Source of the DNA: CAZTTG01 sp964615935
GTDB taxonomy: Bacteria > Planctomycetota > UBA1135 > GCA-002686595
Assembly: GCA_964615935.1 (NCBI GenBank)
Contig: CAZTTG010000019.1
Location: forward strand, 1-64,000
Direction: 5' to 3'
Length of the DNA stretch: 64,000 bases
Shown here: in pieces, positions 1 through 9,479 of the stretch
Numbering within the stretch: the stretch's first letter is position 1
How the letters are laid out: each line of letters opens with the position of its first letter
The notes under the pieces: generated by a model
The model's database searches: none
The model's input: only the letters and a program-made list of their open reading frames with translations
Told to the model about the DNA's origin: nothing
Translations under genes and position numbers: made by a program

Positions 1-532
1 CTCACTCTTGTTTATACGCCTTGCCAAAACTACGTCAGGACGGACCTACACCCATATCTTCGACGTGTGGGATGTCGGGATGGACAACGTGCGCATCACG
101 CTGAGCCCCGACCCGCAGAGCTACTGCAAGCCCAAGGTCAACAGCCTGGGCTGCACGCCGCAGATGACCTTCTCGGGCATCCCCAGCGCGACGAGCCCCA
201 GACCCTTCGATCTGGGGGCCGCTAACCTGATCAACAACAAGAACTTGCTTCTGTTCTATGGCTTCGCGCCCGCCGGCAAGCCCTTCCAGGGTGGCACATT
301 GTGCGTCCGGCTCCCGCTCAGGCGCACGGTGGTGTTGAACTCCGGCGGCAACCCGCCGCCGGACGATTGCTCGGGTACGTTCGCCTTCGACTTCAACGCC
401 TGGATCCAGGGGGGCTTCGATCCGCTGCTGCTGCCCGGAGTCCTGGTCTTCGCCCAGGCCTGGTCGCGCGATCCCGCCAGTGCGAGCACGACCAGCCTGA
501 CCGACGCGGTGATGTTCGCGATCCGGCCCTGA
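1..532 (+). CDS. Secreted protein, C-terminal part, with four-cysteine repeat domain
   Basis: The gene is cut by the left edge of the window, so its start is not visible; an in-frame TTG at 8 is not a credible start. The visible part is almost entirely a domain of about 140 residues that recurs in four other genes here. Its landmarks are SYCKPKVNSLGCTP, a run ending in NNKN, PFQGGTLCV, NPPPDDCSG, DFNAWIQ and the ending TDAVMFAIRP. Four conserved cysteines suggest two disulfides outside the cytoplasm. Its closest relative in the window is the secreted protein at 58968-60023, including the segment before the domain (VWD.G.DN.RITLSPDP). Function unknown; a surface or sorting role is inferred only from the domain's constant C-terminal position. 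Confidence 0.75.
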   Translation, partial: SLLFIRLAKTTSGRTYTHIFDVWDVGMDNVRITLSPDPQSYCKPKVNSLGCTPQMTFSGIPSATSPRPFDLGAANLINNKNLLLFYGFAPAGKPFQGGTLCVRLPLRRTVVLNSGGNPPPDDCSGTFAFDFNAWIQGGFDPLLLPGVLVFAQAWSRDPASASTTSLTDAVMFAIRP

Positions 533-848
533 GCGAACGACACCCCGGGGGGCGGCCCACGCTCACTGCCCCCTGGTGTCGGGGTCCAGCGTTCTTCGCG
601 AGCCACCGTGGGCGAATCTCCGGTCGTCTGGATGATCCCTACGCCCCCGCGGGCCTTCCGCCGGCCCCCCAGCCCGCGCGAGGGGGTGGGCGGGGGCTGG
701 ATCGCCCCGCATCTTCATGACAAGGGCCAAGCTTGCGGCAAAGCGGCGATCGTCGTAGCCTTCCTGAGGCCCTCGTGGAGGGCCGGGGAGGCCAGCACAG
801 GGCTCTTGGGAGCCGCGCCCGAGTCGCTACACCATCGGGAAAACCCGC
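533..848. other. Non-coding stretch
   Basis: I see no convincing gene. Frames open here have no domain features and look like byproducts of high GC. The stretch contains a short GC-rich repeat unit at 670-685 that recurs at 1274-1289. Confidence 0.5.
670..685. repeat. Copy of dispersed GC-rich intergenic repeat
   Basis: The 16 bases CAGCCCGCGCGAGGGG are identical to 1274-1289, and flanking bases are also similar. Both copies are intergenic. See the palindrome at 1245-1289. Confidence 0.5.
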
Positions 849-1115
849 ATGAAGCTCGGTGGGCTGTCACTCACGCTCCAAGGAATCGCCGGCACGACCA
901 TTGTCCTGATGATCGTCACGGAGCCGGGCTGAGGCAATCCCCTCGCAGCCCTTGGAGGGTTGCTTGTCATGGTGGCGATTCCCATTTCTCTTTTGGCGGG
1001 GGTCATGGGCGTAGTACGCGACCCGAACAAGGGCCCAGCGATCCTCGGGACTCTGATCTCCGGCGTGCTGATCTTGTTCTGGGCTGTTGCCATCTCGGGC
1101 GTACTGTGGTGTTGA
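849..1115 (+). pseudogene. Small membrane protein interrupted by an in-frame TGA
   Basis: An ATG at 849 opens a hydrophobic frame that meets TGA at 930-932 and then continues in the same frame to TGA at 1113-1115. Read through, it is about 88 residues with two or three membrane segments (for example LQGIAGTTIVLMIV before the stop, and LGGLLVMVAIPISLLAGVMG and ILGTLISGVLIFWAVAISG after it). The local sequence is EPG-stop-GNPLA, so a GGA to TGA change (Gly to stop) is the simplest explanation. A 48-residue protein starting at the in-frame ATG at 969 could still be made. A hairpin lies 13-31 bases after the TGA, but no redox motif surrounds the codon, so selenocysteine is less likely. Codon use is less GC-rich than in the neighbours. 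Confidence 0.45.
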
Positions 1116-1244
1116 TTGCCGGAGTCCCCAAGAGTCCAGGAGGAACTGGAGGCAAAAGGGAAGGCGATCCGTGGGATCGGCCTGAGAACCGGGCCGGCAA
1201 GGCTGAGACGGATTGCGGGCTGTGTGAGCCGGACGGGGACATCC

Positions 1245-1289
1245 CCCCTCGCGGCGGCTTGCTAGCGCCCCCGCAGCCCGCGCGAGGGG
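1245..1289. repeat. Palindromic GC-rich intergenic element
   Basis: Perfect 9-base inverted arms, CCCCTCGCG at 1245-1253 and CGCGAGGGG at 1281-1289, flank a 27-base centre. The right arm is part of the 16-mer shared with 670-685. The arm sequence CCCTCGCG/CGCGAGGG also bounds an intergenic element at 55079-55145. It could be a small dispersed extragenic palindrome. Confidence 0.5.
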
Positions 1290-1369
1290 CTGGTGACCCG
1301 GGCCGCGGCCGATCCAGAGACCCCCGGATCCGGGCCCCATGACGCTCCCGTGACACGCGCCGGTCCAGG

Positions 1370-1375
1370 TATGCT
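1370..1375 (+). promoter_or_regulatory. Possible -10 element of hemA
   Basis: TATGCT lies 43 bases before the hemA ATG. No good -35 is seen at normal spacing. Similar TAT..T hexamers precede other genes in this window. Confidence 0.3.
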
Positions 1376-1417
1376 CTCCTGGGCGCTCGCCGCGGACCGT
1401 CCCGGGACCTCCCTGCC

Positions 1418-2653
1418 ATGGATCGAATCGCCATCGCCGGTTTCTCCCTGCACGACACCGACGTCGCCGGGCTCGAGGGCCTGCGGCGACCCGAGCCGGG
1501 TCAGGAGGAGGCCTTCCAGCGCGAGCTGGCCGACGCCCTGGGGGCCTCCGAGATCGTCGTGCTGGCCACCTGCAACCGCCTCGAGATCGCCTTCGCGCGC
1601 GAGATCGGGGACCTGCCCGACGAGCGCGACCGCGCCTGCATCGCCGAATTCCTGAGCGGCGAGGCCGAGGGAGACGTGTCGCGGGCCATGCACTTCCACC
1701 GCGGGCGCGCCGCCGTGCGGCACCTCTTCCGCATCGCCTGCTCGCTCGACTCCCTGGTGGTGGGCGAGGACCAGATCCTGGGCCAGGTGCGCGACGCCTA
1801 CCGGCAGGCGGACGGCTTCGGCCTGACCGGCTCGCTGCTCACCCCCCTCTTCGACCGCGCCTTCCACGTGGGCAAGCACGTGCGCTCCCACTCCGACCTG
1901 TCGCGCCACCCGGTGTCGGTGGTCAGCCTGGCGGTGGCCTCGCTGGTCGAGCGCGCGGGCGGCCGCTCGCTGCGCGTGGCCCTGATCGGCGCCGGGAAGA
2001 TGGCCGAGATGCTCGGGAAGGCGGCGCGGGCGGCCGAGCTGCGCGTGGTGGCCGTGGCCAACCGCAGCCCCGAGCGCGCGCGCGCCCTGGCCGAGACCCT
2101 GGGCGCGCGCACCCTGAGCCTGGCGGAGCTCGCCGGCGGCGCCGAGCCGGTGGACGCAGTGCTGTCGGCGACCTCGGCCCCCGGATGCGTGCTGGACTCC
2201 GCCGCCCTGCTGCAGCTCGCGGCCCGGGCCCCCACCAGCGTCCCCTTCTTCGGGATCGACGTGGCCATGCCGCGCGACCTCGAGCCGGTCGACGATCCGC
2301 GCGTCGAGCTGGTCGACATCGAGGCCCTGCGCGAGCGCGCCGAGCGCAACCGACAGCGACGAGCGGAGGCCGCCGCCAAGGCCGAGCTCTTCGTGCAGCG
2401 CAAGGTGGACGCCTTCCTGCGGCGCGACTCGGACCCGCTGGTCGTGCGCACCCTGGCGGACTTCCGCGAGGCCTCGCAGGAGATGCTGGAGCGCGAGCTG
2501 CGTGCGCTGCACGGCGGCAACCTCGACTCGCTGGACCGGGAAACCCGGGCGGCGGTCGTCTTGTGGGCCCGCGAGGCCTTCGGCCGGCTGAGCCACCTCG
2601 GTTTCGTGGCCATCAAGGGGCTGGCGCGGGACCTCGACGAGCTCAAGGCCTGA
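1418..2653 (+). CDS. hemA: Glutamyl-tRNA reductase
   Basis: First committed enzyme of C5-pathway heme synthesis: NADPH-dependent reduction of glutamyl-tRNA to glutamate-1-semialdehyde in the cytoplasm. At 411 residues it has normal family length. The catalytic cysteine is Cys52 in ATCNRLEIAF. The signature GEDQILGQVRDAY lies at about 116-128. A Rossmann NADPH-binding loop, GAGKMAEMLGKA, follows near 187, and a helical dimerisation region ends the protein. The ATG at 1418 gives the expected short N-terminus. hemCD begins 30 bases after the stop on the same strand, so HemA supplies semialdehyde to HemL and the later Hem enzymes encoded next to it. Confidence 0.95.
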   Translation: MDRIAIAGFSLHDTDVAGLEGLRRPEPGQEEAFQRELADALGASEIVVLATCNRLEIAFAREIGDLPDERDRACIAEFLSGEAEGDVSRAMHFHRGRAAVRHLFRIACSLDSLVVGEDQILGQVRDAYRQADGFGLTGSLLTPLFDRAFHVGKHVRSHSDLSRHPVSVVSLAVASLVERAGGRSLRVALIGAGKMAEMLGKAARAAELRVVAVANRSPERARALAETLGARTLSLAELAGGAEPVDAVLSATSAPGCVLDSAALLQLAARAPTSVPFFGIDVAMPRDLEPVDDPRVELVDIEALRERAERNRQRRAEAAAKAELFVQRKVDAFLRRDSDPLVVRTLADFREASQEMLERELRALHGGNLDSLDRETRAAVVLWAREAFGRLSHLGFVAIKGLARDLDELKA

Positions 2654-2683
2654 GAGTGGGCCAGCGGAAACGGAGAGGATGAG

Positions 2684-4303
2684 GTGAAGCTCCGCATCGG
2701 AACGCGCGGATCCCGGTTGGCCCTGTGGCAGGCCGAGCACGTGGCCGCCGCGCTGCGCGCCGAGGTCGAGGTGGAGGTCGTCGTCCTCGAGACCCGCGGC
2801 GATCGCATCCAGGGGGTGCCGCTCTCGCGGGTCGAGGGCCAGGCCTTCTTCACGGCCGAGATCGAGCGGGCCCTGCTCGAGGATCGGATCGACCTCGCCG
2901 TGCACAGCCACAAGGACCTCGCCACCGAGAGCCCGCCGGGCCTGGCGATCGCCGCGGTCCCCGAACGCGGCCCGGCCGTCGAGCGGCTCCTGGTCCTGCC
3001 CGAGGCCAACGATCCCGACGCGCTCTTCCTCCCCCTGAAGCGCGGCGCCCGCGTGGGCACCAGCGCGCCGCGCCGCCGCGCGCAGCTCCTCGCCCTGCGC
3101 CCCGACCTCGAGGTCGTCGACCTGCGCGGGAACGTGCCCACCCGCGTGGACAAGCTGCACGCTCGCGCCTTCGACGCGACGGTCCTCGCCGCCGCCGGCC
3201 TGGAGCGCCTCGAGCTCGACCTCTCGGGCCTCGTGGACGTTCCCCTCTCCTGCGAGCTCTTCGTCCCGGCGCCCGCCCAGGGAGCCCTGGCGATCCAGGT
3301 CCGGGAGGGCGACGAGCGGACCTTCGATCACTGCCGCCGACTCCTCCACCACCCCCCCACCGCGGTGGCCGTGAGCGCCGAGCGCAGCCTGCTGCGAGCG
3401 GCCGGGGGCGGGTGCAGCCTCCCGCTCGGCGCGCTGGTCGAAGGCCCGGGCCCCTTCCGGGTGCGGGCCTTCCTGGGCGCGGATTGCCCGCACGAGGGTG
3501 CGCTCGCGCGGTGGGCCTCGGCCAGCGGCTCGACCCCGGCCGAGGCCGCCGAGCGCGCCTTGCTGCGCCTCGAGACCGGCGAGCCCACGGGCGAGGGCCC
3601 CCTCGGCGGCCTGCGGATCGCCCTGGCCGGTTCCGCGGCGGAAGGCAGCCTGCTCGGCGACCGCCTGACCGCGCTCGGCGCGCGGGTCCACCACGAGAAG
3701 GTGCTCGACATCGAGGACCTCGAGGTCGCCGACCTGCCCGCTCGACTGGCCGCCCTGAAGCCCGGCGACGTCCTCTGCCTCACCAGCGCCCAGGCCGCCC
3801 GTCGGCTGCGCGGCTGCTCCGCGGGAAAGGGGGTGCGGGTGATCGCGGTGGGCCCCGCCACGGCCCGTGCGCTGCGGGAGGCGGGATTCGACGTGGACCG
3901 GGTGGGCGAGGGCGGGGTGAGCGAGCTCCTGGCCGGGCTCGAGGGCCCGGTCGGTCGCGTCCTGCTCCCCTGCGCCGAGCGGACCGCGCTGGAGATGGCC
4001 GGCGGCTCTCCGCGGGAAGACCTCGAGATCGAGCTCCTGCGCCTCTACCGCACGAGCCCGCGCCTCGGGGCGGAGGGCCGCGAGGACGTGGACGCGAGGG
4101 TCTACATGAGCACCTCCGCGGTGGCCGCCCTGCGGGAGTGGGAGCTCGCGCGCGCCGGGGCCGCGATCCCCCGCGTCCCCATGGGCCGCCGCACGCACGA
4201 GGCCCTCTCGGCCGCCGGCCTTGCGGCCTTGCCGATCGAGGGGGCCGGACCAGGAGCCGCCGTCCGCTGCATTCAGCGGCACGTGTCTCCCGCCACGAGC
4301 TGA
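2684..4303 (+). CDS. hemCD: Fused porphobilinogen deaminase / uroporphyrinogen-III synthase
   Basis: Two consecutive heme enzymes in one 539-residue chain. Residues 1-300 are HemC: KLRIGTRGSRLALWQ at the N-terminus, HSHKDLA near 74-80, and the dipyrromethane-cofactor Cys244 in GGGCSLPLGA. HemC polymerises four porphobilinogens to hydroxymethylbilane. Residues about 308-535 are HemD-like (LRIALAGSAAEGSLLGDRL, then LCLTSAQAARRL) and would close and invert ring D to give uroporphyrinogen III. HemD sequences diverge strongly, so this half rests on position, length and weak motifs. The start is GTG at 2684, preceded by GGAGAGGA; the nearby ATG is followed at once by a stop. HemC-HemD fusions are known elsewhere, for example in Leptospira. 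Confidence 0.92.
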   Translation: MKLRIGTRGSRLALWQAEHVAAALRAEVEVEVVVLETRGDRIQGVPLSRVEGQAFFTAEIERALLEDRIDLAVHSHKDLATESPPGLAIAAVPERGPAVERLLVLPEANDPDALFLPLKRGARVGTSAPRRRAQLLALRPDLEVVDLRGNVPTRVDKLHARAFDATVLAAAGLERLELDLSGLVDVPLSCELFVPAPAQGALAIQVREGDERTFDHCRRLLHHPPTAVAVSAERSLLRAAGGGCSLPLGALVEGPGPFRVRAFLGADCPHEGALARWASASGSTPAEAAERALLRLETGEPTGEGPLGGLRIALAGSAAEGSLLGDRLTALGARVHHEKVLDIEDLEVADLPARLAALKPGDVLCLTSAQAARRLRGCSAGKGVRVIAVGPATARALREAGFDVDRVGEGGVSELLAGLEGPVGRVLLPCAERTALEMAGGSPREDLEIELLRLYRTSPRLGAEGREDVDARVYMSTSAVAALREWELARAGAAIPRVPMGRRTHEALSAAGLAALPIEGAGPGAAVRCIQRHVSPATS

Positions 4304-4493
4304 GTGCGAGGCCGGGGGTGGGCGGCCCTGGCATGGGGGCGGACGGACCGGCGCCGGGGCTCCCCAGGGGCCCCCAGGCTCAGGGGATGGGCACTCCCGG
4401 ACGGCGAGGAGGCTCCCCCCGCGGCCGGGTGCTTGCACTGCATGTCGAGATCCCCCAGCGGTGCCAGGGAATCTCGAACAGGAGGTCTCAGCC

Positions 4494-5331
4494 ATGACGC
4501 GTCTGGAAGCGGGCCGCCATCGGACGGCGATCGCAGCGCCGGCCCTCACCCTGATTCTCGGCGCGCTCGCGCCATCGAGCGCGGCGCAGTGCGAGCTGGA
4601 GAAGCTCCTCCCCGCCGAGGTGGACGTGGCGGACGAGCTCGGTAATGCCGTCGCCATCGATGAGGACACCTTGCTCGTGGGAGCACATCTCAGGACGGAG
4701 GCCGGAATCAGCTCGGGAGGGGCTTACGTCTTCGTCCGGAGCGGAGCCGCCTGGGCGCAGCAGGCCAAGCTCCTTCCTCACGATGGGGAGACCTGGGACC
4801 TGTTCGGAGACGCCGTCGCCACCGATGGTGACATCAGCGCGGTCGGAGCCAGGTGGAACGACGATCAGGGAAGCAACTGCGGCTCGGCCTACGTCTTCTC
4901 GGCCGGACCTCCCATGGAATACGGTACGGCCAAGGTCAACTCGCAGGCGTGCACGCCGAGCATTGCGGCCTTCGGCCTGGCGAGCCTGAGCGACCCCGGG
5001 CCCTTCCACATCACCGCGACGGATGTGATCAACAACAAGAACGGGCAGCTCATCTACGGTCTGAACGGCCGAGCCGCCATGCCCTTCCACGGCGGCACCC
5101 TCCTCGTGGCAGCTCCGATCCAGCGTACTCCCGTTCGGGTCAGCGGAGGCAATCCGCCTCCCGACGACTGCTCGGGATCCTACTCCTTCGACTTCAACGC
5201 CTGGGCGCAGGCGGCCAGATCCCAACCTCGGAGCGGGTGCCTTCGTGGACGCGCAGTACTGGTACCGCGACCGCGCCGATCCGACCGGCTACGGGTTGAC
5301 GGACGCCATCGAGTTCACGCTGTGCCCGTGA
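4494..5331 (+). CDS. Secreted FG-GAP-type protein with four-cysteine C-terminal domain, frameshifted near the end
   Basis: The ATG at 4494 follows AGGAGG (4480-4485) and opens a signal peptide ending near PSSAAQ. Two FG-GAP-like propeller repeats follow (LGNAVAIDEDTLLVGAH and FGDAVATDGDISAVGA, each ending in a GSAYVF-like strand). The shared C-terminal domain comes next (TAKVNSQACTP, INNKNG, PFHGGTLLVA, NPPPDDCSG, DFNAWAQ). Just after NAWAQAA the annotated frame runs into low-quality sequence ending at 5420. Moving one base at about 5217 recovers the expected ending DPNLGAGAFVDAQYWYRD...TDAIEFTLCP with a stop at 5329-5331. This is a one-base indel, either real or a sequence error. Function unknown. 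It interrupts the hem gene cluster. Confidence 0.75.
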
Positions 5332-5508
5332 CGCTTCACGGGGACCGTCGCACCGGCGTCACGATCCGCCCGACACCCGACGAGCGCGCGGCTCCCCGGC
5401 GCCTGGGCCGATCGAGCTGAGCCTCGAGGCGGGGCCGGGGCGAGATCGCCAGGTCCTCTCGGGGTCCGATCACCGGCGGATCAAGGGGCGCGGCGGGCCG
5501 CATCCTGC

Positions 5509-5514
5509 TACCCT
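5509..5514 (+). promoter_or_regulatory. Possible -10 element of hemB
   Basis: TACCCT lies 31 bases before the hemB GTG start, in a setting (CTGCTACCCTGCGG) like the TAT..T elements before other genes here. No -35 is evident, so the call is weak. Confidence 0.2.
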
Positions 5515-5545
5515 GCGGCCGAGAGCCCACCCTGGAGAGCAAGCC

Positions 5546-6504
<959 letters not shown>

Positions 6505-6517
<13 letters not shown>

Positions 6518-7785
6518 GGGAGTGGCTCGATCGCGCCGAGCGCGCCATGCCCGGCGGGGTCTCCAGCCCGGTGCGGGCCTTCGGGGCGGTGGAGGGCGAT
6601 CCGCCGCTGGTAGCGCGCGCGCGGGGAGCGACCGTCTGGGACCTGGAGGGTCGGAGCTACGTCGACCTGGTGTGCTCCTGGGGTCCCCTGATCCTGGGCC
6701 ACGCCCACCCGGCGGTGGTAGAGGCGGTCGAGCGCGCGGCGCGCGACGGCCTGAGCTTCGGGGCCACCTGTCGGGCCGAGATCGAGCTGGCCGAGGCCGT
6801 GCTGGAGCGCTTCCCCTTCGCCGATCAGGTGCGCTTCGTGAGCAGCGGGACCGAGGCGGTGATGAGCGCCGTGCGCCTGGCCCGCGGCTTCACCGGGCGC
6901 GACCGCATCCTCAAGTTCGAGGGCTGCTACCACGGCCACTCGGACGCGCTGCTGGTCAAGGGCGGCTCGGGGCTGGCGACCACCGGCCAGCCCTCCTCGG
7001 CCGGCGTCCCGGCCGGGCTCACCGCCCTGACCGAGGTCCTGCCCCTGGACGACGAGGCCGCCCTGCGGGAGCTCTTCGAGCGCCGGGGCGGGGAGATCGC
7101 GGTCGCCCTGATCGAGCCCCTGCCCGCCAACGCCGGCCTCCTGGTACAGCAGCGCTCCTTCCTGCGCGCCCTGCGCGAGCTGACCCGCGAGCACGGCGCG
7201 CTGCTGCTCTTCGACGAGGTGATCTCGGGCTTCCGCGTCGCCCCCGGCGGCATGTGCGAGGCCTGCGGCATCGAGCCCGATCTGGTGACCCTGGGCAAGA
7301 TCATCGGCGGCGGCATGCCGGTGGGCGCCTATCTCGCGCGGGCACAGATCATGGAGCGGGTGTCGCCTCTCGGGCCCGTCTACCAGGCCGGCACCCTCTC
7401 CGGGAACCCGCTGGCCATGGCGGCCGGACTGGCCACCCTACGCGAGCTCGAGCGGCCCGGGACCTACGAGCGTCTCGACGCCCTGGGGGCGCGCCTCGAG
7501 TCGGGCTGGCGTTCGGCCCTGGCCGGGCGCGGGGTCCCCGCGAGCGTCAGCCGCGTCGGATCGATCCTGTGGCCCTGCCTGCAGGCGGGCGAGCCGCCGC
7601 GCGCCTTCCACCGGATCGAGCCGAGCGCGGCCGAGCGCTACGCCCCGCTCCACCGCCGGGTGCTGGAGGGCGGCGTGTGGATGGCGCCCTCGGCCTTCGA
7701 GGTGGCCTTCCTCTCCACCGCTCACGGCGAGGAGGAGGTGGACCGCGCGGTGGCCGCCTTCGCGAGCGCCCTGGAGGGAGCATGA
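6505..7785 (+). CDS. hemL: Glutamate-1-semialdehyde 2,1-aminomutase
   Basis: PLP enzyme that converts the HemA product to 5-aminolevulinate, the HemB substrate. At 426 residues it has normal length. The PLP lysine is Lys265 in TLGKIIGGGMPVGAY. The substrate-binding N-terminus reads AMPGGVSSPVRAF, and SGTEAVMSAVRLAR binds cofactor phosphate. The ATG at 6505 lies inside the end of hemB, and the last codons overlap the next gene as ATGA at 7782-7785. This suggests one coupled hemB-hemL-regulator transcript. No uroporphyrinogen decarboxylase or later heme genes follow. Confidence 0.95.
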
Positions 7786-8483
7786 GCGGCGCGGGCGAAC
7801 GAGTGGTCATCGTCGAGGACGAGCGCAACCTGGCCGAGGTCATCGCCGACGCCCTGGGGCTGGAGGGCTACCGGACCGAGATGGTGGGCGACGGGGCCGA
7901 GGCCCTGGAGCGCATCCTCGAGGACCCGCCCGCGCTGGTCCTCCTCGACGTCATGCTGCCCGGCATGGACGGCTTCGCCATCTGCGAGAGCCTGCGCGCC
8001 GCCGGCTGCGAGGTCCCCATCCTCTTCCTGACCGCGCGCAGCGACGACGACGACCGGGTGCGCGGCCTGGAGCTGGGCGGGGACGACTACCTGGGCAAGC
8101 CCTTCGACCTGCGCGAGCTCATCCTGCGGGTGAGCGCCATCCTGCGCCGCGCCCGCTGGCTGCAGAAGTCCCCCGCGACCGGCGACGAGCTGGTACTGGG
8201 CGAGTCGCGGGTGGACTTCAAGAGCTTCGAGGCCCGCTCCGGAGGGCGCACCTTCCAGCTCTCGCCCAAGGAGGTCGGCATCCTGCGCTGCCTGGCCGAG
8301 CGCCCCGGCGCGGTGGTCTCGCGCGCCGACATCCTGGATCGGGTGTGGGGCTACGAGGCCTTCCCCACCACGCGCACCATCGACAACTTCATCGTGCGCC
8401 TGCGCCGGACCCTCGAGCCCGATCCCGCCAACCCGCGCTACATCCACACCGTGCGCGGGGTGGGGTACCGGCTGACGCCCTGA
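7782..8483 (+). CDS. OmpR/PhoB-family response regulator
   Basis: Two-domain transcription factor of 233 residues. The receiver domain (1-120) has the acidic pocket VEDE near residue 12, the phosphoacceptor Asp56 in LLDVMLPGMDG, Thr84 in LFLTARSD and Lys106 in LGKPFDL. The winged-helix DNA-binding domain (about 135-233) has the usual LSPKEVGILRCLAERPG, RADILDRVWG and IDNFIVRLRRTLE, ending in HTVRGVGYRLTP. It overlaps hemL by four bases (ATGA), so it may sense or control heme supply (inference). No histidine kinase lies beside it. Confidence 0.93.
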   Translation: MSGAGERVVIVEDERNLAEVIADALGLEGYRTEMVGDGAEALERILEDPPALVLLDVMLPGMDGFAICESLRAAGCEVPILFLTARSDDDDRVRGLELGGDDYLGKPFDLRELILRVSAILRRARWLQKSPATGDELVLGESRVDFKSFEARSGGRTFQLSPKEVGILRCLAERPGAVVSRADILDRVWGYEAFPTTRTIDNFIVRLRRTLEPDPANPRYIHTVRGVGYRLTP

Positions 8484-8493
8484 GGGCGGCGAC

Positions 8494-8520
8494 GGGGACG
8501 GCGCCCCCGGCGCCTACCCC
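8494..8520. terminator. Hairpin between convergent genes
   Basis: GGCGCC at 8500-8505 pairs with GGCGCC at 8509-8514 across a CCC loop, with an outer GGGG/CCCC pair (8494-8497 with 8517-8520). It lies between the response regulator and the convergent thioredoxin-like gene, whose stop it overlaps. No U-tract, so termination is only likely. Confidence 0.45.
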
Positions 8521-9479
8521 TTCTGCATCTCCTGCAGGGTCTTCAGGCCCTCCTGGGCCTCCCTGGCGGCCACGGTCCCGGGCAGGTCCTGCATGATCTT
8601 CCGGAAGGCCTTCTCGTGCTTGGCGAAGCTCGCCTTCTTGATCTTCCCGCCCAGCGTCTTGCGGACCTTCTGCTGCGCCTTGAGGATCGTCTGGGCCTGC
8701 TTGTCGGCCTTGATCGAGCGGAGCACCTCCTCGATCTCGTCCGCCTGGGGCAAGCCGGCGAGCTCCTTCTTGCAGCGCTCGCCGTTCAGCCTGGCCGAGA
8801 GGTAGTTGCCCTCGGCGTGGAGGGCCCGGACGCTGGAGGCCAGGCCGGCGACCAGGCCCGAGAGCTCGGCGCGCACCGGCGCGGCCGTCTCGCCCAGCTT
8901 CTCGGCCTCGGCCAGCGCCTTGGCGGACTGGCGGCGGAGGAAGTACTTCCCGACCTTCTTGCGGACGACCTCGGGCCACTCCCACATCGGCAGCCGCAGC
9001 GCGCCGCCGAGGCTCTCCTCGACGATCTCCTCGGTCAGTTTGCCCGGGTGCCCGCGCCACACGATCGTGCCGGTGGCGTCCACCAGCACGGCGTGCGGGA
9101 TGCCGCGGATGCCGAACCAGCTCTTGAGCTTGCCCCCCTGATCGTAGGCGTAGGCGTACTCGGCGCCCTTGGACTCGATCCACTGCTCGGTCTTCTGCCT
9201 GCCTTCACTGGTCACGCCAATGATCGACAGCCCCTTGTCCCCATAGCTCTCGGAGAGCTCGTTGAGGTGCGGGACCGCCCCGGCACAGGGGCCTCACCAG
9301 TAGGCGAAGAACTCGATGAGGACGGCGCGGCCGGCGAAGTCGTCGAAGGAGCCCGCGGGGGTCTGGGCGAAATCCTCGAGCGCGTCGACCGGCTCGAGGC
9401 TCGACCCGACCTGCTGGGCCGGCGCGACCGCGGCCAGCGCCGCCGCGAGAGCTGGGAGAATGGTCTTGTGTAGCTTCAT
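8514..9479 (-). CDS. Exported thioredoxin-like protein, candidate selenoprotein with UxxC active site
   Basis: The frame runs from ATG at 9479 to a TAG stop at 8514, with one in-frame TGA at 9294-9296. A GTG at 9488 is an alternative start. The N-terminus is a signal peptide ending near VAPAQQ. The TGA falls exactly where TlpA/thioredoxin proteins carry the first active-site cysteine: FFAYW-TGA-GPC, so residues 62-65 read U-G-P-C. The fold continues normally afterwards (PHLNELSESYGDKGLSIIGV, then the cis-proline motif GIRGIPHAVLVD, then GTIVWRGHPG). A helical, Lys-rich C-terminal half of about 150 residues follows and is not recognised. A SECIS-like hairpin lies 8-27 bases after the TGA. A Cys to TGA mutation in a dead gene is possible, but sequence on both sides is well preserved. 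Likely an extracytoplasmic thiol oxidoreductase. Confidence 0.75.
9267..9286 (-). promoter_or_regulatory. SECIS-like hairpin after the in-frame TGA
   Basis: Counting from the base after TGA, bases 8-11 (GUGC) pair with 24-27 (GCAC). A C bulge at 12 follows, then 13-15 (GGG) pair with 21-23 (CCC). The apical loop is GCGGU at +16 to +20. Bacterial SECIS elements typically place a loop with a leading G about 16-37 bases after UGA, so this fits. A competing GCCCC/GGGGC stem can be drawn nearer the UGA. Confidence 0.5.

Larger units (their letters stand above)
1116..1417. other. Intergenic region upstream of hemA
   Basis: No gene is seen. It holds the 1245-1289 palindrome and a possible -10 element for hemA at 1370-1375. 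Confidence 0.5.

Noticed and set aside
849..1115. Calling the small membrane protein a second selenoprotein
   Set aside because: The TGA replaces what is most simply a Gly codon and has no Cys partner or redox motif. Kept only as a possibility.
1262..4669. Very long open frame antisense to hemA and hemCD
   Set aside because: Low-complexity His/Gln/Gly-rich translation without domains, created by high-GC codons on the opposite strand. hemA and hemCD are certain.
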